64,000 nucleotides of DNA from positions 29,412,532-29,476,531 of the forward strand of contig CM066912.1 in the NCBI GenBank assembly GCA_033964015.1. Reading direction: 5' to 3'. The translations under genes and the position numbers were made by a program. The notes under the pieces are model-generated. The model ran no database searches, was not told the DNA's origin, and saw only the letters and a program-made list of their open reading frames with translations. Positions within the stretch are counted from its first letter, which is position 1, and each line of letters starts with the position of its first letter. Positions 36,196 to 47,800 of the stretch are shown here, piece by piece. This DNA is from Scolanthus callimorphus (Eukaryota; Cnidaria; Anthozoa; Actiniaria; Edwardsiidae).

Positions 36196-36425
36196 TGGTA
36201 ATATAGCTACGGTATAACGCGCGCTCTGATTGGTCCAAATCTATACTCTTACACCGATAAAGTAATGGTTCTCTCCCGCTATATCATAAAAGCTTTAGAG
36301 CACAACTTTCTATGACTTTATCGGCTGCAGCTCGTGATTTTACAACGTTCTCATGTCTCTCCCAAAATCACACTCTATTGCGCCGATAAAGTCATAGAAA
36401 GTTGTGCTCTAATGCTTAAATAGTG
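36196..36425. repeat. Foldback element
   Basis: 'ttagagcacaactttctatg' followed by 'actttatcgg' is repeated in reverse complement around 36385-36412. The outer part 'taacgcgcgctctgattgg' resembles the ends of other MITEs here. Confidence 0.65.
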
Positions 36426-36854
36426 AGTGAGAGTATGCTAGTTTTAAAAAATTATGTAGCCTTCCCTAGCCCAATACGCTCTGCAAAAGAAAAAAGCTGA
36501 CCGATTCATGAAACAGTTTCATCCATTCTTTCTGTAAAGATTCTTTTTGCTCCGACGTAAGGCTAACGCTCGAAACGGCAGCAAAGTACTAGTTCTACAC
36601 GGCGTTTTACAAAAATTTCAGCCTTTTGTTGTTTGGTTTCTGTAGAGCTGATGCAATTATACGAGCTCAGGTTTTGCTCTGAAGGTTTGCCTAGCTTATA
36701 AGACTGTTCTGACCAAATATATATTACCAAAGTTTATTCTTTGAAATTTATGCAACTCCATAACCCGATGATAAACTCAAACCTCACACCACAAATAAGA
36801 GTGAAGGAAAGAAATAACAAATTGATCTATAATAACAAGAAAATTGTGACTTAC

Positions 36855-36930
36855 TTGGATTACTTTGAACAGTTTGACAGAGGATAAGAGCCACTAGAAG
36901 AACGCTTATTATCACCTTGACGTCAGCCAT
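36855..36930 (-). CDS. Orphan first exon encoding a secretory signal peptide
   Basis: ATG at 36930 opens 25 codons: a charged start MADVK, a hydrophobic core VIISVLLVALILC, and a likely cleavage site after QTVQS. It stops in phase 1 at a strong donor (CCAA|GTAAGT, 36855). The shape is that of a secreted-protein first exon. No matching second exon was securely found on the minus strand below it. An acceptor at 34092 would continue in frame for about 23 residues to a stop, but that lies beyond an 800-bp foldback element and is weak. It could be a small secreted protein or a remnant. Confidence 0.4.
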
Positions 36931-39900
36931 GATTTTGCCGCCTTTTGATTGAGTTTCGCGCCTTTTCTGATAAATTTTCGCGCCTGTTTGTTGGAATTCA
37001 CCGAGTTTATATTCTAATGCAGTTCGTCGAAGCTCTATTCTGGAAGCTTAAAACTACAAATCAGGTCTTTTATACTTGCAAGTGTGCCTCTCTCCCGCTG
37101 ATCTCGGAGCAGCACGCAAACCAATCAAGTTCGATAAAACAATAAAACCCCGCTCTTCAATTCGTTTAGCCACTTATATTTCCCTCCTTAAATAGAAAAA
37201 TTGGGTATTTTACTTTACCAATTACGTTGTTGAAGACATTCTGTATTAACATTTCGTCCGCCTTTCTAATTTTCCAATTAACTTTTGGAACCATGCGGAC
37301 AAAATCAAATTTCCATTGAGCGGTGAAATTCTTCTATAGACCCGTCCATTGACAAACTGCAGTCGATCTTGCAGACCTTGAATTATTTAGATCGTTTATG
37401 TGTAAATTTCCCGATACAATTTCTCTTCATATGCCAAGTTCACGTAAAACGATGTTTCAGTTAAATTATTTGCGTGCTGATGCTTTAAATTTTCTTTCAT
37501 ATTCGAATTCATAAACTCAAGACTTTCCCTATTTATTATTACGTTTTTCATAAAGATGCCGTTTTATTTGTATTTATTGCTTTTGACATTCTTAATTGTT
37601 TCTATCGCCGGAAATCAGCAAAAGAAATTACGTTTTCAGTCTTTCATCCTATTTTTTTTTCGTGGATTCCTTCACAATTGTGAAATTTTCGATATTTTGG
37701 GAAAGCTGTTTAGTTGTGGCGGCGTTTTTGCCAGCCTGATTATACCCAAATCAAGCATTTTCATCTTACAAACTACGAAACGGTAGAACCATTTTCGGTA
37801 GAAAATTAACCAAATTATTTCAAAGCATACTTGCTTTTATTTATTGCAATAAAGACTTAACTGCGTTGTTTGATAAGAACTTGTAAAGTGATTTCGGTAA
37901 TTGCATTAAATCGTAACATTTTAAATTAAACTTTTTTTAACATTTGCAATTTTATCTAGTTTTTCTTTCTTTAAAAAAAATTCCTTGTAGTAGTATAACT
38001 TTTTTCATAACTGTTTCTGGGATTGTGTTTATCTGTTTTCTCCGCTAGATCAAAAGTTAGTGAGAAATAATTTTCTTGTCTTGTATAAAAAACAATAGAT
38101 AATAACTCCTGCTTATCGCTTGCAAAATCGAGAATGTTTATGGTAAACAAAATCCGAATTCAAAAGTGAATGGTGAGCGGACAGCTGAATATCGTTATGA
38201 GTGTCGGAACACGGCAAACAAACTTTATAGATTGTTAAAAATTCAAATTCTATTTCACAGTCCGACAAGTTTACAAACAAAATTACAGCCATGTACGATT
38301 TTAGCACAATTTTTGTGTAAAGTAACATAGAAAACTATTGGATAGCCAAAAATATACTAGTCTAGGTTTGTTACCACTGTATGCATTGCTACGCGACCTT
38401 CAAAATTCACTTTTGCGATGGGCGATTTTACGCAAGAAAATTTTAAATCAATTCTAAATCATTCTAGGCAAGGGAAGCCAAGGATAGCTTAAAACCATTT
38501 TGGTTGATTTTGCAATCAATATCGATCCAGTAAAGCAGCCGAATCCAGCGTTTTGGTTTGATTGACGGCTAAAAATCGCCAATCGCCCATCGCAACATTG
38601 AATTTTGTGGTCGCGTAACAATGCATACAGTGGTAATAGCCAAAAAGTAGCCTGCGAGCCAGGGTTTTTTCGGATGTTTTTTTTTTCGGATGTTTTGCGC
38701 GACACAGGTATCCTGAACCCAAAAAAACAAAATATCCGATAGCTAGCCACAAAGCGATCACGATTGTGGGCATATTACAGGATTACAGAGCGGATGGAAA
38801 CGTATTGCAGCAATCAGTTTTTGAGATCTTGTTGGATCATATTTTTGTTTTCAAAGTTTGAAGTTAAGTCACATGCAATTTGTTTGAAAATCGTCAGGCT
38901 TACCGATAAAACGTGCCTGCGTTGCTTATGTACGCGATGATGAACGGGATCTCGGGATGCGCACATTCAAATTTCGAGATGCGAAAGGGTTAGAAGCTCG
39001 TGCTTCTGTCCTGAGAAACGGATCTTAATGCTACCCACTGTAAGACTTCTAGGAAACCACACAGACACAGGGAATTTCTGCAGAAACCCATTTCCCGTGG
39101 CATTAGAATGGGAAGCGTTCGGAATTCACATGTTTCCCTGCTAGCAGAGGCCACTTCTTGACACATGCGCGACAGAGAAATGACATTTGTGTGCAGAGGC
39201 TACTTTTGCGTAGTAGAAAACATTAAAAGTAAACGAAAATGCAGGGAGATCAAAAGTAGCCTCTGCTCGCAGGGCCACGCGAAAGAAAACTCGCGTTTCT
39301 CGACCTAAAAACTACTCTCCAACATTCTCTTACACAGAGCTCCCCGGCTCGTCTCCTCGCGGGAAGGCTCTGGTGACACCCATCCAGGTTACCCGCCCAT
39401 CACTTTGAAAGGTTTTTATTGATTTTACCAATCCGTTACCAGAACTGCCTGCTTCACTCCTTTGGGTTTGCGCGCGAGTTTAGCGAAAAGACTTCAAAAC
39501 GTAGCAGTTAATGCCTCAAAGTAATTACAACGTCATTGAGTGTTCTTGGTGTAGTTTGCTTTGCCGAATTCGAATAAAAAGCGACTTCATTATAATACAT
39601 GGTTCATGAAACAACGTTATTTGAAGTAGCTTTATCCATATTCGCTTAATTGTGAAAACTGGAAGGATTTAAGTGAGGTTAAGCAAATTACTTTATTTGC
39701 AATAGTTTACACTGCCTTGTGAATATTTTAAAACTATTAACATTTACATTTTTGACCGTATTTATATCACTCACGAACTGTATTTACAGACTTTTATTCT
39801 TCTTCGATCTTGTGCATCGTTCTTTAAGTGAACAGACATTATTCTAGTCTTTAATATTTAAAGGGAAGCTGTCACGGAACTGCGCAGCTGTTCTGCGCAT

Positions 39901-40426
39901 CTCAAAACAAAGAAGTATCGACCCGTAACGATGGCCAGCGAAAGCTGAAAAGCACGAAAACAATCCGTTTTATCTCGCTATTTCTCGATCCATCCGACCA
40001 AATGTTTACGTTTACATATTCTTCAATAGTTTTCTGATAGGATGGTGACAGCCTCCTATTAAAGTAGATATTTGTGCGACAAATAAAATTGTTACACTGG
40101 CGTGCCTTATCGTACACTTCACTGAAGCTAAAACACGAGAAATAATCTCATGGAAATAGGAATATCTAGTCATTTAGCCCTTAAATTAACAGTATTTTTG
40201 CATGATCCTTTTGAGGTTGTTTATAATAATTAGATGCAAACTTTATTAAAGTAAACAACTTTGCATTCATTGCCCTCAGGAGCTGTCCGTGGTCCAGGTT
40301 TTACTTTATGAACCATGGATTTGCATTTCCGTGGTCCAGTTCTTACTTTCCGAGCCATGGAGTCGCACACTCACTTACTGTTACTCTAAGTTACATAATT
40401 TAAAATGTCCTTTCGTGGGTCTTTAT
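36931..40426. other. Intergenic region without a recognised gene
   Basis: A/T-rich sequence. A foldback element at about 38346-38640 has inverted 'ccactgtatgcattg' and 'aatgcatacagtgg'. A fragment at 38640-38745 is related to the 81-bp array, and one at 39335-39380 to the element at 2376. Short frames here have no family resemblance. Together with 29586-36854 this makes about 10.8 kb between ARP6 and the NOWA 3' end. Confidence 0.6.
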
Positions 40427-41861
40427 TTACTGCCTGAGCACTTTCTTCAAAGCTTCGCGCTTTCGGCGTTTCATTTCAATACAGCACTTCTTTGAGCAGT
40501 AACTGGGGCAAGAAGGCATAGGGGTACAGGATTGGGGACATTGGTGGCCCATCCCGGGAGGCAATTGCGGTACGCTGATCTTTATAGGAACAGACTTGAC
40601 CTTGATCTCGACATTCTTGAACTTTGGTTTCTTGAACTTAACTGGAACACATGGATTCTGCAGGGAGAACCCGCACGGGGGTGTGTGCATTCCTGGCAAC
40701 AGAGGGGCTCCCATGGAGGTCGGGTAAGAGGTCCCATAAGGGGATCCACCGTATGAGGTCCCATATGGAGCACCATAGGGGGATCCATATGATGAACCAT
40801 AGGTTGTGGACCCATAGGAGGTACCATAGGGGGCTCCATATGATGACCCATAGGATGTGGAGCCGTACGGGGTACCATAGGATGCGCCATAGGACATAGG
40901 AGTGGACACGCCTTGGGTGGTGCCACAAGGCATGGATCCTCCGCATGGCTTGGGAACGGTAACACTCTTCGCCTTCGCCTTCTGATGTTTAGGAGGGGAG
41001 CGTCGCGCACAAGGCCCACTGGGGATGAGCTGCCCGTTACACAGGTTGTAGACTGGTCCTAGTCTAGGAGGTTGAGGGTAGAATACAGGCGGAGGCGGTA
41101 GAGGGGGTTGAATGCTTTGGAATGGATAAGAGAACCCTTGGATGGACAATGGTTTGGGTGGACCTTTGGGCTTCTTTGCTGCTCCCTTTTTAGGCGCTGC
41201 CTTCTTCGGAGGACACTGGTATGGGGGTTGTAGAGGGTTGCAAGGCATGGGGCCGTAAGGCATCTGGTACGGCATTTGCATGAGTGGAGCCATAGGCATT
41301 GCCATCGGTTGCTGCATTGGCATTGTCATCGGTTGCTGCATTGGCATTGTCATCGGTTGCTGCATCGGCATCCCCATTGGAGGCATCATAGGCATTGGTG
41401 CAGCCATGGGCATACCCATGGACATTGGGAAAGAAGGAGGGCAGGGCATAGAGTAACCGATTCCGCATCTTCTGTTAGCGATGGGTGTCAATGATCGTTT
41501 GCCAAGATGATGGTAAGGATGTTGTCCATATCCCTGATAAGGGTGGTAGGTGTGATGCCCATACCCCTGGTAAGACTGGTATCCATAACCCTGCACATTA
41601 TTATAGAATCCTTTCTTTGGTGTAGCTGGCTTGGCTGCAGCCTGTGGTGGGCATGGGCTCTGAGTGCAGGGTGTAACGTAGGTAGAGTACCCTGTGTGGT
41701 ACCCTGTCCCATAGCTAGTGGCGTGGTAAGGTGTGGTGTAACTAGTAGAGGCGTAGGGCGTGGTGTAGCTGGTGCCATATCCATAGGCGGGAGTCACGCA
41801 TGGGTTAGTGACGGTTGGTTGACAGGGAATTTGCTTCACTGGTTTTGGAGGCGGGGCCCAC
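40427..41861 (-). CDS. NOWA alternative terminal exon, distal copy (intact)
   Basis: Acceptor TTTTTTCAG at 41862, incoming phase 2, then 478 codons to TAA, open throughout. It begins WAPPPKPVKQIPCQP and continues with a Tyr/Thr/Gly block (SYTTPYHATSYGTGYHTG), CTQSPCPPQ, a Tyr/His block, a dibasic GKRSL, a Met-rich repeat (MPMQQPMT three times), PPKPLSIQGFSYPFQS, and Tyr/Gly repeats (SYGAPYGTSYGS). It ends with the cysteine domain CPQSCTPMPSCPSYCSKKCC. The cysteine spacing C-x3-C-x5-C-x3-C-x3-CC differs from the minicollagen C-x3-C-x3-C-x3-C-x3-CC only in the second gap. AATAAA overlaps the stop. Tyr-rich and Cys-rich parts would suit covalent cross-linking in the capsule wall (inference). Confidence 0.9.
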
Positions 41862-44800
41862 CTGAAAAAGTGATAAGTGATCATGAAAATGTAATATTAA
41901 TTGGGAGAACGTCAAAATGCAGTTAGAAAGATACACTGGTTTTCTGATAATGATGTATGCTGCGGTAAAATACATCTCATGGTAACAGCTACGAAAACTA
42001 CGTATTTCACTGTTGTGCACGTCGAAAAAACCGTCTACATTCTGTCCGCTCGGGCTCATGTTTTTGTCTGCATTACTTTCTCTACGGGCTTACAGAGGCG
42101 GATTTAAGGGGGGCCGAGGGCCCCCCCCCCCCTTTTCTCGGGAGATTTTACCATACATTTACTGTATTTGCTGAAGAAAAATTGAAAATTTTCGTCCCAT
42201 GTTTTCACTATCCGGTCCCCTTTCTGAAGTTCCAGGATCCGCCCTTGGCTTATGTGTTCGAAATAACTCGCCTGTTACAAATCTTCAAATATGAAAGTAA
42301 AGGGACTTTAAATGGGCAACAGCAGAACTGATGTTTTTTTCCACAATATTCCATAGACATTGCCAGTTTTCAGAGAAGTTTTAGAAAGGCATGCCGGACC
42401 GTGGAGAAAGGAATTCAGACAAAAGCGTGAGCCCGAGAACACGAATTTTAGGGTGGGTCACTGAGCCTCAAAAAAAGCGTGTGGGTATTTTCCGCGACTA
42501 CCCAAAACTGTTTGCCTGTTAATAGGATTTGTAATAAGCTCTTTCTTTCTTTTTCTGAAATTAGATCGCTCCCCTTTATGATTGTGGTAAACCATGACCT
42601 TACAATGTAAGGGCTGGTTAACACTTAAACGCAAGCGCAGATGCTTGAGCAAGGATATCTAGCTCATACATTTCTCTCAGACGCAAATACAAGAAGATTG
42701 AGACGTTTACGCTTGCGTCTGATTAGTGTAATTCAATCTAACGCACTTGCGTCGCTTGCGTTGCTATGATGCACTTGCATCCTGCGCCTGCGTTCAAGTG
42801 TGAAGCAACCGGAAGTCTTGTCTCTCTAGACACAAAAACAAAGCGCCAGCTTCAAACCTAGACTTAGAAGTGTTTTATTCAAAGACATCTGTTGTCGTGT
42901 TTACACTTAAATCAGTCTTCCATTAGAGTGGATTTCAGATGACTGCAGTAAGACCAAATAGATCATGAACGAGAGAGAATACAAGTTGCTGCTGAATGGC
43001 TTCTTCAGTGGTAAACCAAGTAAACCATTATCACGCGCCAAGCATGTGACTGCTTTCTTTGTAAACCAAGCCAAGCGAGCGGTGAGCACGTGATCATTAA
43101 ATACACAGCTGCGTGATCATTAAATACACAGCTGCGTTTAGTTTTAAAATTTGATTGGTTTTTAGAAATGAGGGACCAATGAAAGTTCAAAGTAAACGCA
43201 AATACAAATAGGTTCCGATACGCATCTGGAACTCGCTATATACTCGGGCAAAAGGTTTATTAAAGAGGCTGTGTCAGCCGCCATTTGTACAGCATAGCAT
43301 CATACCAAATCGGAGAAAGCATCCATTTCCATCGGCTGATTTAGAGAATATAGAGCAATTTTTACTCGATTGTATTTGGTAAATGAAATCTGAAAGTTTG
43401 TTTTAGATGTTGATTTAGAGATTTCTACACGTAATTCGTCTTCTAATATCGAAGGAAAACATTAACAGAGGAGTGGCTGACACGGGCTCTTTAAGCCGTC
43501 ATTTCGTCGGGAAGAAAAATGCGGAGACGACAAAAGCATCCATCTCGCTAATTTCGGAAATCAAGTACAATTTTCTCGACTTTTACTATTCAATTAATAT
43601 AAACATGCATATTTGCAAATAAGTATAATTATAATTAAGGACAGGAGATTATTGAATGTTTTCCAACAGAAATAGTTAGCTTTTACTTCAATTAAGGAAG
43701 CTTCATTTGCTTTTCTCAATCTGAAGATTCTGAAAAACAGATCTAAGAAATCTTTCGACTAAGATTCTGAAATACAGATCTGAGAAATCTTTCGACTTGG
43801 TCAATATTTCGTAAAAACCTTGATTAAATGTTTCTATGATATGTCTGCCAAAAGGTAGTACTTTTTGCCAACAATTGGCCCATCACCGATAACCCTTGCG
43901 CCCCATTTTCTTTTTTCTCAAATTTGTCCATTGTTATTCAGATTTTCTGATTGGCCAATAGCCCGCAAAGGCCCCTGTTCCTGATGGGCCTTAATCGTCA
44001 ACCAGGAGGCTTTGCGCCCTGTTTTCTTTTGTTTTGCAATTGATCCATTGTTTCTCCGGTGCTCTGATTGGCCGATAGACCGCAAAGGCTCTCGGTTGAT
44101 GGTGGGTCTTTAATACTCACATAACAATATTGTTTGCGGGCGTAAATATGTTTTGGGCCCGACTCAGGCGCGAGGGATAAAATTAGCGCTGAGAAGGGCC
44201 CAAAACATATTTACGCCCAAGAACATCAACTAAATTACTATTATTATAACTTTAGAGTGCATTGATCGCAAAACCAATAATTTATGGCGACCATCATCAA
44301 CGCCGATTGACTTGCCCGCCAAAATGTTCATTAGAGCCCGGATAATGCACCACAATGCTCGCCAAAGTTATTATGATACTAATTCTATGGTGATGCAGCG
44401 AATAAAAGTATAGACGACCATCCCGTCCATATAATGCGATCAATTTGTTATCAAGTATGTGCATTTGGTTATTTTGTTTCTAGTGTCCATTTTACGTCAT
44501 GTCCATTTATTCCCTTTGCTTTATTCATGGCGTTTCCCCCTTGATATGCAGCATCGTTTAGGGCACTTCTTTTTGTCGCATGTAGCTGGAGTGCACACGG
44601 GAGAGCAGATATTTGAGGAGAGAGGAAACTGCATCAGACTTGCTAAGTTAGGATTCTGTGGCACTCTGATCTCGATAGGCGCGTCCTTCAGCTTGATCTT
44701 TATTGGCTTAAATCTCGGAGTTCGGAACTTGATTGATTTGCAAGGATTGGTTGGGTCACGGAGACATTTGGGATAAGTTAACCCAGGAATAAGTGGAACT

Positions 44801-47800
44801 CCAAAGGGCATCGGAAGAGCACTGCCGTAAGGGGAGCCGTAAGGGTTGAAGGGCATTGGTTGAACTGGAGGCTGAATGCTGTATTGTGTGTGCTTGACTG
44901 GAATTCCTCCATAGCCAGTATTATAACTTGTTCCGTAGCCAGTTCCATAGCCGGTTCCGTAACTTGGTCCAGTTCCATAACCTGTTCCATAACTTGAACC
45001 GGTTCCATAGCCTGTTCCATAACTTGAACCGGTTCCATAGCCTGTTCCATAACTTGAACCGGTTCCATAGCCAGTTCCATAACCAGTTCCGTAACTTGAT
45101 CCAGTTCCATAACCCGTTCCATAACTCGAACCGGTTCCATAACTTGAACCGGTTCCGTAGCCTGTTCCATACGGTGTAGTTGTTCCATAGTTAGTCCCGC
45201 AAGAGCTCCCATGACACGGTGCAGCATCTTTCTTTTTCTGAGGTCGTGCCGTGTCACTCTTGGGTCTTGGTCTCTTTGACCCTTTAGGTGACCTCCTTGA
45301 ACAAGGACCATAGGGACTGCATCCGCTGTAGGCGGGTCCACTGAACATAGTAGGAGGCTGTGGGTAGTATACGGGGGGAGGCGGTGGAGGTGGTTGGATG
45401 CTTTGGAATGGGTATGAGAACCCTGGAAGTACCAATGGTTTGGGTGGGGCTGCGGGTCTCTTAGCCGCTACCTTTTTAGGTGCCGCTTTAGGATTCTTTG
45501 GAGGACATAGATTTGGATACTGCAAAGGGTTGCAGGGTATAGGACCCATAGGCCCGTATGGCATTTGATAGGGCATTTGCATGGGCAGAGGCATAGTCAT
45601 AGGACCTGCCATGGGCATCTGCATCGGCACCATGGGTTGAGTCATAAAGTTATTTGGATAACTCATTGGTGAACTCATTGGATAAGATGACCCAGATGAG
45701 CAGGGGTAACCAGGGAAACCGCATCGTTCTCAGGTTTTGGTGACAGCGAGCGCTTTCCTATAGAATGATGATATCCAGAATGATGATATCCATATTGCGG
45801 TGGATATTGTTGAGGGAAGCCGTAAGGGACTGTGTTATAGAAGCCTTTCTTTTGTGTAGCTGGCTTGGCTGCAGCTTGTGGTGGACATGGGCTCTGCGTG
45901 CAGGGTGTGGCGTAGGTAGAGTAACCTGTGTGGTACCCTGTCCCATAACTAGTGGCGTGGTAAGGTGTGGTGTAGCTAGTAGCGGCGTAGGGCGTGGTGT
46001 AGCTAGTGCCATATCCATAGGCGGGAGTCACGCAGGGTTAGCAATGGTGGGTTGACAGGGCATTGGCTTCACTGGTTTGGGAGGCGGGGCCCACCTGAAA
46101 GCGAACACAGTAAAATACTGTAAACTCAACACTCTGATAGAACAAAACCCAAAGTAAATGAATAAAAGGAAATTTCGATAGTTATTATTCACTTTCAAAA
46201 TAGAAGCAGATATATATATCTCCCAAATGTAAAACATGTGCAGCCAAAAAAATACGTATAAAGTTTGTTATTGAAAAACAAAACAGTACAGTCTTGGAAG
46301 CTCGCCTTCTTTCTAGGACAAATATATTTTTTATAAACTTTGGATATAAATAAATAATTGTAATAAATGTTGTTCTAGTGATTTTTTGCTTTTTATTTCT
46401 AGTTTTTTTTTTTTCAGTCGCGGTACCATTTTGTAAACAAACTTGATTGACAAGCGGTTGTTTTGTTGTTGTTTCATGTTTTGTTTTTATTGTTGAAAGG
46501 AACAATAACAGACAAGCGGTGTATTTGGAGTCAATTTAGTTTCTTAAATCAGAGTTTCGAGTTCACAGGATTGTACTGTCTTCACATCCTCATTCTTATT
46601 TACGTTTGAGCTAATTTTATGTTATTTTATGTTTTATCTTTTACACATTTTTAATTACTGTTATTTATTTGTTTCTACAACTTATGTTTTATCACCATTT
46701 GTAATATCCTTATTTCATTTTGTGCTCTTCAATATGTATTTCCCTAGAAGAAGTTCAATGTCTTCGCATCCTCATTATTACTTAAGGCGAGGTAAAACGG
46801 GCAATAAAATCGCTCAACTTGGTTCGGAAATTTGGTTTGCAACAGATTTGTGATTTGTTGCGAGACAAGTTGTTTGGTCAGGTGGTAAAACGCGCAGCAT
46901 CGCTCTTCAACTCGTTTTGCAGCAATGTTGCGAGACAAGTTGAGCGATTTTGGTACTCGTTTTACCTCGTCTTGCGATCTGACAAGTCTGTTTGTGTTGG
47001 ATTACGTCACAGTTTGTGGCATTGACCAATCAGGCGTCCGTATTTTCCAAACTTGCAACATGCCGATTTGTTGCGAGACAAGTTGTCTGGTCAGGTGGTA
47101 AAACGCGCAGCATCGCTCGAGTTGCAACAATATATTGCGCGACAAGTTGAGCGATTTTGTTGCCCGTTTTACCTCGCCTGGACACTGGAGTTAATTTGAT
47201 GCTGTGCTTAGTTTATGTTTTTCACACATTTTTTAATAATGGGTACTGTTATTTATTTGTTTCTACAATTGTTTTTGTTTTACCATTATTGGTAATACCC
47301 TTATTTCCTTTCGTGCGGCTCACACAATTTTGATCCTCTTGGAGAAGTTACATGTGGAGAGGCCCTCCTTGAACTTAAATATCTGCCTCTGAATATATCT
47401 ATCAGCTACCAATGACATGATAGGGCATTGACTATTGCATAGGAGAAATATCTTATCAGCTAGTTATGCACAGGAATAGAAATAGACATGTCACTGGAAA
47501 AAATGTGAATCTTTCAAAGCTAAACTCACATTACCTCCAGCTGATCGCACCTTACAAGACAAAGAATTGTGTGTGGAAACCAAACGTTGGGATCCCCGAA
47601 TTTTCACAGTTTTGGGAAGCAAAAACTAGATTTAATCATCGTTCAAGTCAAACCTAGTTTACATTTGACATAAGGGAAAGGTTCTCCTGGGAGATGAAAG
47701 AGGTTTTCCGCTCAATTGCAGATTTGTTTTTCCATTGTTTGGAACGCTTCTGATTGGCTAATTGGAGAGCAAGAAATCAGTTGACAAGAAAGGCTCAAAC

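Noticed and set aside
40532..41926. Several long plus-strand and off-frame minus-strand ORFs
   Set aside because: Shadows of the NOWA distal terminal exon; repetitive Tyr/Gly and Met codons keep other frames open.
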